DNA of 64,000 nucleotides from an uncultured Opitutales bacterium (GTDB lineage: Bacteria; Verrucomicrobiota; Verrucomicrobiia; Opitutales; Intestinicryptomonadaceae): assembly GCA_900546565.1 (NCBI GenBank), contig URDC01000002.1, positions 1 through 64,000 of the forward strand, in the 5' to 3' direction. Each line of letters starts with the position of its first letter. Within the stretch, counting starts at the first letter, position 1. A program made the translations under genes and the position numbers. Below are positions 1 to 7,869 of this stretch, one piece after another. The notes below the pieces were generated by a model. The model saw only the letters and a program-made list of their open reading frames with translations. It made no database searches and had not been told where the DNA came from.

Positions 1-100
1 TCGACACCTCCGCCTCCTTGAGTATTTGCGTGATTTGCTCTTCCGTGTATTTTTTTGCGTATCTTGCCCATTTGATTTGCCTTCCTATTTTGCAAATCAA
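1..100 (-). mobile_element. IS3-family transposase OrfA, N-terminal fragment at window edge
   Basis: On the minus strand a frame from a TTG at 100 runs off the left edge and encodes about 33 residues. Residues 16-31 read KKYTEEQITQILKEAE, the typical opening of the helix-turn-helix OrfA protein of IS3-type elements, which binds the terminal repeats. An AAGGGG sequence (complement at 105-110) lies about five bases before the TTG and supports that start. The rest of the element is outside the window and I could not define its terminal inverted repeat with confidence. Identity rests only on this short motif. Confidence 0.55.
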
Positions 101-375
101 TTTACCCCTTGCAAGTCTGTCCTGCTTTTCGGGCACACAGCAGGCGGGTGTTGGGAACACGCTGGCTGGCAAAAACAGCGCGTGAAGACGCGGACGTCTG
201 GAGGAGCGCGGAAATGCGCGCAAAATCGGGAGTCGAGACGGGCGAACGAAAAAAACGCGGGCGAATGTTTTTTTAGAAGTGCTAAGAGAGAATATGTGAG
301 GGTAGAGATTTAGGCGTGTGGCGACGGCAGGCAAGCGCGCAAACAGGCGGGGTGGAAGCGAAGCCCCGCCCGCCC
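101..375. other. Intergenic stretch, probable IS end
   Basis: No supportable gene lies between the transposase start and the stop codon at 376. The segment must contain the end of the IS-like element if that element is intact, but no clear terminal repeat or target duplication can be recognised without the other end. The open frame at 26-313 on the plus strand has no family-like features and looks like chance. Confidence 0.4.
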
Positions 376-1407
376 CTACTCGTCGGTTTCGACTTTTATA
401 ACGGCGCGCCCCTTTGCCTTCATACCGTCGGGGACGCGCAGAAAGTTATACTGGCTCGACTTCGATTCGTCGAGGTATTCGACAGACTTGACGCGCTTTT
501 CCTGCGCGTGCTGGGCGTGCTGGGCGCGGGAGCTTTTTGCGGCGTCGACGCCGTCGGACGAAGAACCGAGTGTGCTGTCCGAATCCGAAATATGAGGGGC
601 GTTCGAAGTTTGTGCCGAAACGGAAGCCCCGCCCGAAGTCGAAAACTTGGGCGTCGAACCTCCTCCCGCAGCCTTCGCGCCCGCGTTGGGTTTTGAATGA
701 TACGGCTTTTCGGCTTTCGGCGCGCCTTTGAGGGTTGCCGCGGGCGTATTTATATCTATGCGCCGCCGCGAAGAGAATGCATCGAAAAACGAGCGCGTTT
801 CGGTGTCGACATCGCCCGCCTTGCCGCCGGCGCGTGTGATTTTGATTCCGGGGTCAGTCGGGTGTGAATGGCGGAACTGGTATTTGTTGATGTCCTGCAT
901 TGAGCGTTCCTGTATTTGCTCGTAGGCGGACTGGATTCTGTCGGTGTCGAACTTCGTCCGCTTTTGCATATCGATTTTGCCCTTGTAGGTTTTGGACAAA
1001 TCGACGGAAGTATCGAAGCGGGTCTGCTTTTTTTCGGAATCGAACCACGCTGTTTTTTTCGGCTCGAAAGTCTTTTTGGAAAACTCCTTTTTGCCCCCCG
1101 AAAACTCCGCCTGCGCCGAGATATCGGCGGGCTTTTTGTCGGAATAATAGAAGCTTTTGTCGATGAGCGCGGAGGCGTCTTTTGTGTTGTTATAGGTCTT
1201 TGTCCGAAATGTTTTGCCGTCGGCGCGGGCGCGCTGGTCGGTTAGAGTGTTTTGTTTTGGGGCTACGGCGTCGCGCTGCAAAGACTTGTTTGTTTCGGTG
1301 TAGTCGTGTGGTTTTACCTGCGCCGACAACACGCCCGAAAAGATGGCGACGGCGCAAAAGAAGACCGCCGTTTTCAAGCAGAAAAATTTTGCAAACGTAT
1401 TTTTCAA
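376..1407 (-). CDS. Secreted low-complexity protein of unknown function
   Basis: I do not recognise a family. From a TTG at 1407 the product is 343 residues and begins with MKNTFAKFF, a hydrophobic stretch and a GVLSAQ cleavage-like site, so it is probably exported. The frame stays open upstream into parB, but a start inside parB would bury the signal peptide, so 1407 is preferred; no clear ribosome binding site supports it. The mature part is rich in Lys, Asp, Ser and Thr, with a Gly/Ser-rich stretch and an Ala-His-Gln repeat near the C-terminus, and has no Cys-rich or membrane domain after the signal. It starts 46 bases after the parB stop on the same strand and could be co-transcribed. Confidence 0.5.
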   Translation of the reverse strand: MKNTFAKFFCLKTAVFFCAVAIFSGVLSAQVKPHDYTETNKSLQRDAVAPKQNTLTDQRARADGKTFRTKTYNNTKDASALIDKSFYYSDKKPADISAQAEFSGGKKEFSKKTFEPKKTAWFDSEKKQTRFDTSVDLSKTYKGKIDMQKRTKFDTDRIQSAYEQIQERSMQDINKYQFRHSHPTDPGIKITRAGGKAGDVDTETRSFFDAFSSRRRIDINTPAATLKGAPKAEKPYHSKPNAGAKAAGGGSTPKFSTSGGASVSAQTSNAPHISDSDSTLGSSSDGVDAAKSSRAQHAQHAQEKRVKSVEYLDESKSSQYNFLRVPDGMKAKGRAVIKVETDE

Positions 1408-1453
1408 AGCGAGCTGAACCGAAAAACTTCGCCCGAAGCAAGAATGCCCCGCG

Positions 1454-2416
1454 TCAGATTTTAACCCCGATTGCTTCGAGAATCCGCGCCAAGTCGTCGT
1501 TGTCGAGGTATTCGACGACGATTTTTCCGCGGCGGCCGTTTTGCTGAATCGAAACCGACGCGTTGAGTTTGGAGGCGACCTTGTTTTGAATATCCCTGAT
1601 AACCGCATTCTGCGCCGCGCTCGAAAGCGCGCTGCCGACGGTGCGGCGTTCCGAGGAATTTTTAATGCGCCGAACGGCGTCTTCGGTGTTGCGCACGTTC
1701 AAGCCGCGCTCGATAATCTGGCGCGCCAAGACGACTATCCGCGCGGAATCTTCCAAACCGGTGAGGATTTTTGCGTGCCCCATCGAAATCTGCCCCTTTG
1801 CGATGTAGCCGCGCACTTCCTCGGGCAGTTTTAGCAGGCGCAGCGAATTTGCCACGCTCGAACGCGGCTTACCCAGACGCTGTGCGGCGGCCTCCTGAGT
1901 GAGGCGGAAATTCGCCATCAAATTCGAGATGCCCAAGGCCTCTTCAATCGGGTTTAAATCGGAACGTTGGAGGTTTTCGATAAGCCCCTTCGCCGCGGCG
2001 GAGGCGTCGCTTGCGGTCTGGACGCAGGCGACAACTTTTTTCATGCCCAGTTTGCGGCAGGCGCGGAGGCGGCGTTCGCCCGCGATAAGCTCGTAGCCGT
2101 CCTTTGTGTTGCGCACCAAAAGCGGCTGGATAAGCCCCTCGGAGGCTATTGAATCCGCCAAGCTCGCGATTTCCGCCTCGGAAAATTCCCTGCGTGCTTG
2201 ATAGGGGCTTGGAATGATTTTGTCGATTGCGATTTCGCTGAAAAGGCCGTAGGACTGTATTTTTGCGGGCTGAACCGACTTTTCGGCAACCGCCGCGCGC
2301 TGTTCGGATTTCGACGCCTGCGGGGTTTTCACCTGAACCGACGCCGCGGGAGCGCGTTTTATGCCCGAAGATATTATCGAGCCTAGCCCCCTGCCCAATG
2401 CTTTTTTCTGAGTCAT
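1454..2416 (-). CDS. parB: ParB/Spo0J family chromosome-partition protein
   Basis: The 320-residue product is a ParB-family DNA-binding CTPase that loads at parS sites and helps segregate the replicated origin region. It opens with KKALGRGLGSI, typical of chromosomal ParB. The nuclease-like N-domain spans about residues 60-155 with GERRLRA at 113-119 and ENLQRSDLNPIEEA at 147-160, followed by a helix-turn-helix near 173-192 and a C-terminal dimerisation part. Length is normal. No parA lies next to it in the window: upstream is a LysM protein and downstream the secreted protein, so ParA must be encoded elsewhere. I saw no parS-like 16-mer here, but did not search exhaustively. Confidence 0.93.
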   Translation of the reverse strand: MTQKKALGRGLGSIISSGIKRAPAASVQVKTPQASKSEQRAAVAEKSVQPAKIQSYGLFSEIAIDKIIPSPYQARREFSEAEIASLADSIASEGLIQPLLVRNTKDGYELIAGERRLRACRKLGMKKVVACVQTASDASAAAKGLIENLQRSDLNPIEEALGISNLMANFRLTQEAAAQRLGKPRSSVANSLRLLKLPEEVRGYIAKGQISMGHAKILTGLEDSARIVVLARQIIERGLNVRNTEDAVRRIKNSSERRTVGSALSSAAQNAVIRDIQNKVASKLNASVSIQQNGRRGKIVVEYLDNDDLARILEAIGVKI

Positions 2417-2440
2417 TTTATGCCCTCCGTTTTGCGGTTG

Positions 2441-3010
2441 CTATTTTTGCGGAATGAAGATTTCCGCGCCCTCGCGCAAATTCTTGGCGTCGGAAATTTC
2501 GTTTGCGTCCATAATCCACTTCACGCGCGAATTGTTTGCGCGGGCGATTTTCGAGATTGAGTCGCCCGACTTGACGACGTAGTTTATGCCCGTCTTGGGG
2601 TAGTCGGTCGAAAACGAAGCCCTTTCCTGCTGCTGCGGGCGCGAGCCGACCGCCTTGGCGAGTTTCTGGATTGCGGCGTTTGTCTGCGCCGCGAGCGCGT
2701 CGATGTCCTTTTTTACGGAAGCGACGATTTCGCGCTTCAACGCCTCGTTCTGGACGGCAACCGACGCCTTGACCGAGCTCATTTGCGCCCTGACGCTGTC
2801 GTTGGCAACGCTCGACGAGCGCAGCGACGAAATGCTCTTTTTAAGCGACTCGTTTTCGTTGCGCAATTCCTCGACTTCCATGCGCAGCTGTCCGACTTCG
2901 CTGCGCAGCAGGCTGATATCCTGACGAATGTCGATAAGCGCGTTGGTCTGCGCGAAAGACGACGATACCGAAGCGGACAATGCCGCCGCCAATATGAAAA
3001 ATTTCTTCAT
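2441..3010 (-). CDS. Secreted coiled-coil LysM protein
   Basis: This 189-residue protein has a signal peptide (MKKFFILAAALSASVSSSFAQ), a coiled coil over about residues 25-70 built of Leu/Arg/Glu heptads, a second helical part, and a C-terminal LysM domain (about 140-189, with YVVKSGDSISKIAR) that binds peptidoglycan. It is therefore probably a periplasmic, wall-bound protein, perhaps with a role in division or envelope organisation. A TTG two codons upstream could also serve, but the ATG at 3010 puts the Lys-rich n-region first and has GGA about nine bases ahead. It is transcribed toward parB with a 24-base gap, so the two may form one operon. Confidence 0.8.
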   Translation of the reverse strand: MKKFFILAAALSASVSSSFAQTNALIDIRQDISLLRSEVGQLRMEVEELRNENESLKKSISSLRSSSVANDSVRAQMSSVKASVAVQNEALKREIVASVKKDIDALAAQTNAAIQKLAKAVGSRPQQQERASFSTDYPKTGINYVVKSGDSISKIARANNSRVKWIMDANEISDAKNLREGAEIFIPQK

Positions 3011-3077
3011 AGACAAAAATTCCGTTTGTTTAAATTTTTTAACTTATCTTTATATAAATGTCGGCGCGGCGGCTTTA

Positions 3078-3170
3078 CAAGCATTTTATAAGTTTTTTAT
3101 GCGCTAAAAGCCCGCGTTTTGTCCGCGGCGACGCGAAGCGGGTCGATGGCGCGGAAGTTTAAAATGCTTG
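3078..3170. repeat. Paired 11-bp inverted repeat between divergent genes
   Basis: CAAGCATTTTA at 3078-3088 and its exact reverse complement TAAAATGCTTG at 3160-3170 flank the divergent start regions of the LysM gene and glmS. The arms are 71 bases apart, too far for a simple hairpin terminator, and could be two copies of one regulatory site in opposite orientation. Function is not established. Confidence 0.45.
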
Positions 3171-3218
3171 CAAAATCCGATTGCTTCGCAAAAATGCACG
3201 CAAACTTTTTATTCGATT

Positions 3219-5072
3219 ATGTGCGGAATTACAGGATACATCGGCAAGAGAAACGCGACTCCCATTCTAATAGAGGGGCTTAAAAAGCTCGAATACCGCG
3301 GCTACGACTCGGCGGGAATCGCGGTTCTGGACAAGGGCGACTTCACCGTCTGCAAGAAAAAGGGGCGCGTCGACGTTCTCGCTCAGAAAATCGCCGACAG
3401 CGGCAAGCCGTTTAAAGCGCGCCTTGGCATAAGCCACACGCGCTGGGCAACCCACGGCGGCGTCACCGACGCCAACGCGCACCCGCACCTTTCAAGCGAC
3501 GGTATGTTCGCGCTCGTTCACAACGGCATTATCGAAAATTTCGAGAATATGAAGCATTTTCTCGAAAAGAAAGGCTACACTTTCAAGAGCCAGACAGACT
3601 CCGAGGCGTTGGTAAACCTCATCGCCTACCACTACACTTACAGAACCGACGAATCGACCGAAAACCGCTTCTTGGAGGCTGTCCGCAAGGCTCTGATTCA
3701 CGTCGAAGGCACTTATGGAATTGCCGTCTTGTGCAAAGACTATCCCGACGAAATGGTCGCAGCGCGCAAAGGCTCGCCCCTGCTGATTGGTATCGGCACC
3801 GACGAACGCCTCGTTTCGAGCGACGTTTTGGGTTTCGCGGGGCGCGCGAACAATGTAATCTATCTCGAAGACGGGCAGGTTGCGAGCGTCTCAATCAACA
3901 ACTGCGACATCGTTTCCATCGGCAACAAACCCATAGAATACACCGTAAAAGAAATCGACTGGGAGCTTGAAAACGCCGACCTTGAAGGCGCGGAACACTT
4001 CATGCAAAAGGAGATTTACGAGCAACCGAAAGCCATTGAAAACGCCCTGCGCGGCAGAATCTCCGACGACGAATCGACGTCTATTTTACACGGACTTAAT
4101 ATGACACCCAACGAACTGCGCCAGATAGACCGCATCATTTTCTGCGCCTGCGGAACGGCGTGGCACGCGTGTCTGGTTGCCGAACAGCTCATCGAACGCT
4201 ATGCGCGAATCCCCGTCGAAGTCGAATACGCGAGCGAATTCAGATACCGCAACACGCCCATCGAAAAAAACACGCTCGTGTTCGTTTTGAGCCAAAGCGG
4301 CGAGACGCTCGACACCCTCGAAGCCCTGCGCGAATCGCAGCGAAAGGGGTTCAAGACCCTCGCCATAACAAACGCGATTGCCTCGACAATCTCGCGCGAA
4401 TCCGACGGCGGGCTTTATCAATATGCGGGCAAGGAAGTGGGTGTTGCCTCCACAAAGGCGTTTACTTCGCAGATCGTAATATGCCTGCTGATTGCACTCT
4501 ACATCGGACGTATGCGCGATTTGTCGTTCTCGGCGGGCAAGGAAATTGTCTCGGCAATAAAAAAACTACCGCACCTTATCGGGCAGACGCTCGAACAAGC
4601 ACCCGAAATCAAGCGTATAGCAAAAAAATACGCACATAAAAACGACTTTTTATTCCTCGGCAGACTCGACGAGTTTCCGATTGCGCTCGAAGGCGCGCTC
4701 AAACTCAAAGAGATTTCGTATATCCACGCCGAGGGCTATCCCGCGGGCGAAATGAAGCACGGGCCGATTGCGTTAGTCTGCCCCGACTGTCCGTCGGTGA
4801 TGTTCGCAAATTCCGAGGAAGTGCTTTCGAAGATAATCTCGAACGCGCAGGAAATAAAAGCCCGCAAGGGCGACGTGATTGCGATAACCTGCTATCCCGA
4901 GGCTTTCAAGGGGTTGGCGGACGAAATCATAACACTGCCAAAGGCGCACGAATCCATACGCACGATTGTCGCGACAATTCCCGCGCAGCTGCTTGCTTAT
5001 TACATTGCAATCGAACGCGGTTGCGATGTCGACAAGCCGCGCAACTTGGCAAAGGCGGTAACCGTAGAATAG
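3219..5072 (+). CDS. glmS: Glutamine--fructose-6-phosphate aminotransferase (isomerising)
   Basis: GlmS makes glucosamine-6-phosphate from fructose-6-phosphate and glutamine, the first step toward UDP-GlcNAc for wall and lipopolysaccharide synthesis. The start is fixed at 3219 because the protein must begin Met-Cys-Gly-Ile: Cys becomes the N-terminal glutaminase nucleophile. The glutaminase domain includes HTRWATHG and the AHPH segment; two SIS sugar-isomerase domains follow (CGTAWHA, SQSGETLDT, then EGALKLKEISYIHAEGYPAGEMKHG), and the end is LAKAVTVE. The length of 617 residues is normal. No Shine-Dalgarno sequence precedes the ATG, and I see no glmS-ribozyme-like leader, so control probably lies at transcription, perhaps through the inverted repeat upstream. 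Confidence 0.97.
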   Translation: MCGITGYIGKRNATPILIEGLKKLEYRGYDSAGIAVLDKGDFTVCKKKGRVDVLAQKIADSGKPFKARLGISHTRWATHGGVTDANAHPHLSSDGMFALVHNGIIENFENMKHFLEKKGYTFKSQTDSEALVNLIAYHYTYRTDESTENRFLEAVRKALIHVEGTYGIAVLCKDYPDEMVAARKGSPLLIGIGTDERLVSSDVLGFAGRANNVIYLEDGQVASVSINNCDIVSIGNKPIEYTVKEIDWELENADLEGAEHFMQKEIYEQPKAIENALRGRISDDESTSILHGLNMTPNELRQIDRIIFCACGTAWHACLVAEQLIERYARIPVEVEYASEFRYRNTPIEKNTLVFVLSQSGETLDTLEALRESQRKGFKTLAITNAIASTISRESDGGLYQYAGKEVGVASTKAFTSQIVICLLIALYIGRMRDLSFSAGKEIVSAIKKLPHLIGQTLEQAPEIKRIAKKYAHKNDFLFLGRLDEFPIALEGALKLKEISYIHAEGYPAGEMKHGPIALVCPDCPSVMFANSEEVLSKIISNAQEIKARKGDVIAITCYPEAFKGLADEIITLPKAHESIRTIVATIPAQLLAYYIAIERGCDVDKPRNLAKAVTVE

Positions 5073-5205
5073 CGATAACGTGGAGCAGCCCGCCAAAGGG
5101 ACGTTTTGTCGAGGCAAAGATATAATATATATTGCCGAAAAAAACAGATGCGCCGCGGCGGCGCGCTGGCGAGGCGCAAAATGCGACTGCCGATTTAAGC
5201 AGGAA

Positions 5206-5652
5206 ATGAAAACCGTTGTGATAAGACACCCGCGCGAAAATCGCAAGAAGTGTTCGTTGCGCCACTTATGCGGACGTAGCGACTTCGAGTTCCACAACGC
5301 CGCAGACGGATTTTCGTTCGACGCGACGGGTTATTTGGTGCTGGAAATCGGCGCGCCCGAAATCTCGTCCGCCGACGCCGGCTTGCCCATTCTGCTTCTG
5401 GATTCGACTTGGCTTTTGCTGCCCAAAATAAAGGCGAAAATCCGCGGCAATTATGTAGCCCGCAGCATTCCGCAATGCGTAAAAACCGCCTATCCGCGCA
5501 AGTCGAAGCTGGCGGAAGACCCGAGCGGCGGTTTGGCGACTGTCGAAGCGTTGTTTGCGGCGTTGTATTTTTCCGGACGCCCCGATTTTTCGGTTCTCGA
5601 CGGGTATCCGTTTGCGGACGATTTTCTGAAAATAAACAATTTTTCAGTCTGA
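5206..5652 (+). CDS. Tsr3/DUF367-like protein
   Basis: The 148-residue product resembles the family of Tsr3, the aminocarboxypropyltransferase that modifies small-subunit rRNA in eukaryotes and archaea. Visible parallels are the N-terminal HPRENRKKCSLRHL segment, LLLDSTW (about 66-72), RSIPQCVKTAYPRKSK (about 89-104), and GGLATVEALFAALYFSG near the C-terminus, matching the order seen in DUF367. The ATG at 5206 is preferred over an upstream frame start at 5080 because family-like sequence begins there and AGGA precedes it. It lies 133 bases after glmS and is followed by a hairpin terminator. Whether the bacterial protein modifies rRNA is inference; substrate binding cannot be judged from sequence alone. 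Confidence 0.6.
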   Translation: MKTVVIRHPRENRKKCSLRHLCGRSDFEFHNAADGFSFDATGYLVLEIGAPEISSADAGLPILLLDSTWLLLPKIKAKIRGNYVARSIPQCVKTAYPRKSKLAEDPSGGLATVEALFAALYFSGRPDFSVLDGYPFADDFLKINNFSV

Positions 5653-5691
5653 ATCGGTAGTCAAAAAACGCCCAATTAGACGTAAAAAAAT

Positions 5692-5721
5692 GCCCGATTT
5701 TATGCAAAAATCGGGCGTTTT
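5692..5721. terminator. Bidirectional intrinsic terminator
   Basis: GCCCGATTTT (5692-5701) pairs with AAAATCGGGC (5707-5716) around a short loop. On the minus strand the hairpin is followed by a run of seven T. It separates the convergent Tsr3-like gene and ftsH. Confidence 0.75.
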
Positions 5722-5835
5722 GGTGTTTTTTTAGCCGCTTTTAGGGGGGCTTAAAATTTTTTGCGCACTTTTCGGCATATCAAGGTTATCCCCACGGAAA
5801 AAAGAGTGAAACGCACCGCGAACATTCGGCGCAAC

Positions 5836-7860
5836 TCAGGCGGGCTGGGGTGTGGTGGAATCGGGCTGGGCGGCGTCGGCGGGGGCAGAAGGGTCGGAAT
5901 CGGGTTGGGATTCGCGCTTTTTTGCCTCCTCTTGGGCGAGCCGTTTTTGCTCCTGTTGCTTTTGCCACTCCTCCCTGTCGGTCGGGGTGAATGTGCCGCC
6001 TACGATTGCGTAGACATCGTCGCCGCCGATAGTCTCGCGTATGAGAAGTTCGGAGGCGATTGTGTCGAGTTTTGAACGGTTTTCGCGCAGAATAGTGCGG
6101 GCGCGTTCGAGCTGGGACTCGATTGTGCGGCGCACGATTTCGTCGACGGTCTCGGCGGTTTTATCGCTCATAGACTTGTTGCGGGCGATTTCGCGCCCGA
6201 GGAAAATGTGGTCTTGGGTTTCGTCGAGGGAGACGGGGCCGAGGTCGCTCATACCCCAATCGCAGACCATTTTTCGGGCGGTCTGGGTTGCCTGTTTGAT
6301 GTCGCAAGCCGCGCCGTTTGTAATGTCGTCGAAGACGGTTTCCTCGGCTACGCGCCCGCCGAGACACATGCAAATGTAGTTCAGCAGCGACTTTTTGGAC
6401 GAGGTTTGCTCGTCCTTGACGGGGAAGAACATTGTCGAACCGAGGCTTTGCCCGCGCGGGATTATGGTGACTTTATGGATTCTGTTTTTGCCGTCGTCGA
6501 GCACTGCCTGAATGAGGGCATGCCCCGCCTCGTGATAGGCGGTGAGACGTTTTTGTTCGTCGTCCATAATTTTATGGCGTTCCTTGCCGAAGAAAATTTT
6601 GTCGCGGGCTTCGGAAATGTCGTCGTTGGAGACGGTTTCGCTGTGGCGGCGGGCGGCGAGAATCGCACCCTCGTTGAGCAGGTTTGCCAAATCCGCGCCC
6701 GAACACGCGGGGGTGAGCTGGGCGATTTTCTTCAAATCGACGTCGGATTCGAGTTTGATTTTGGCTGCGTGGATTTTGAGGATTTCCTCCCTGCCCTTGA
6801 CATCGGGGAGATCGATTACGACTTGGCGGTCGAAGCGGCCCGGGCGCAGAAGTGCGCTGTCGAGAACGTCGGGGCGGTTTGTGGCGGCTATGATGATTAT
6901 GCCGCTATGGGCGTCGAAGCCGTCCATCTCGACCAGCAGCGAATTAAGGGTCTGCTCGCGCTCGTCGTTGCCGCCGCCCATTCCCGCGCCGCGTTGGCGG
7001 CCTACGGCGTCGATTTCGTCGATAAAAATCAGGCAGGGGGCGTTTTGTTTCGCCTGCTCGAACATATCGCGGACACGCGCGGCTCCAACGCCGACGAACA
7101 TTTCCACAAAGTCCGAACCGCTGATTGAAAAGAACGGAACATCAGCCTCGCCCGCAACTGCGCGGGCAAGCAGGGTTTTACCCGTTCCGGGAGGCCCTAC
7201 CATAAGGATACCCTTGGGGATTTTCGCGCCGATTTCGCTGAAACGCTTGGGGTTTTTGAGGAACTCGACGATTTCGGAAACCTCCTCTTTGGACTCGTCG
7301 CAACCCGCGACGTCGGCGAAGGTGGTTTTGTTGTCTTCGGGCGATATGAGACGCGCGCGGCTTTTGCCGAAATCGAGTGCGCCCCTGCCCCCGCCGCGAA
7401 GTTGGCGCGAAAAGAACAGATACAGAACGCCCACGATAATCAGTATGGGGAGAATGCTTATAAGCAGGTCGCCCCAAAAGGTGGAGGCGGGTTCTTCCTT
7501 TATTTCCCACGGGGCGGAGGGGTCGGAAATTTTTTTGTAGAGGTCTTCGGTTATGCGGCCTTCGAACGAGAATGCGAGTGTGCGCGGAACGTCTTTGGCG
7601 GCGGAATCAAGCCCGAAGAGGGGGTTTTTGATTTTGCCGTTTACACTATACCAATCCTTGCCCGCCTTGGGGTCGCCCCTGACGGACATCGAGACGATTT
7701 CGTCGTTCTTGACGGCGGCTGCGAGTTTTTTGATGTCGAATTTCTGCACTTTCGACCCCGCACTTTCGGGCAGTGAAACCAAGGCGACTACGATTGCAAG
7801 AATAAGCAACCACACCACATAGGGTTTTGCTAAAAAGTTCCTGTTGTCTTTATTGTTCAT
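5836..7860 (-). CDS. ftsH: ATP-dependent zinc metalloprotease FtsH
   Basis: FtsH is the inner-membrane AAA+ protease that extracts and degrades membrane and short-lived cytosolic proteins. The 674-residue product has two membrane segments (about 12-30 and 131-150) flanking a periplasmic domain, the AAA+ module with Walker A GPPGTGKT (222-229), Walker B LIFIDEID (277-284) and the second region of homology (ATNRPDVLDSALLRPGRFD), then the M41 protease domain with zinc motif HEAGH (443-447). The last 40 residues are Lys/Glu then Pro/Ala/Asp-rich and look disordered. It starts nine bases after the tilS stop, so tilS-ftsH is an operon as in many bacteria. Confidence 0.98.
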   Translation of the reverse strand: MNNKDNRNFLAKPYVVWLLILAIVVALVSLPESAGSKVQKFDIKKLAAAVKNDEIVSMSVRGDPKAGKDWYSVNGKIKNPLFGLDSAAKDVPRTLAFSFEGRITEDLYKKISDPSAPWEIKEEPASTFWGDLLISILPILIIVGVLYLFFSRQLRGGGRGALDFGKSRARLISPEDNKTTFADVAGCDESKEEVSEIVEFLKNPKRFSEIGAKIPKGILMVGPPGTGKTLLARAVAGEADVPFFSISGSDFVEMFVGVGAARVRDMFEQAKQNAPCLIFIDEIDAVGRQRGAGMGGGNDEREQTLNSLLVEMDGFDAHSGIIIIAATNRPDVLDSALLRPGRFDRQVVIDLPDVKGREEILKIHAAKIKLESDVDLKKIAQLTPACSGADLANLLNEGAILAARRHSETVSNDDISEARDKIFFGKERHKIMDDEQKRLTAYHEAGHALIQAVLDDGKNRIHKVTIIPRGQSLGSTMFFPVKDEQTSSKKSLLNYICMCLGGRVAEETVFDDITNGAACDIKQATQTARKMVCDWGMSDLGPVSLDETQDHIFLGREIARNKSMSDKTAETVDEIVRRTIESQLERARTILRENRSKLDTIASELLIRETIGGDDVYAIVGGTFTPTDREEWQKQQEQKRLAQEEAKKRESQPDSDPSAPADAAQPDSTTPQPA

Positions 7861-7869
7861 TTTGCAGTA

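Noticed and set aside
26..313. 95-codon plus-strand frame at the left edge
   Set aside because: It overlaps the transposase frame and shows no protein-like pattern; chance.
3090..3218. glmS ribozyme in the glmS leader
   Set aside because: The leader is short and AT-rich with no pseudoknot-like core; nothing matching was seen.
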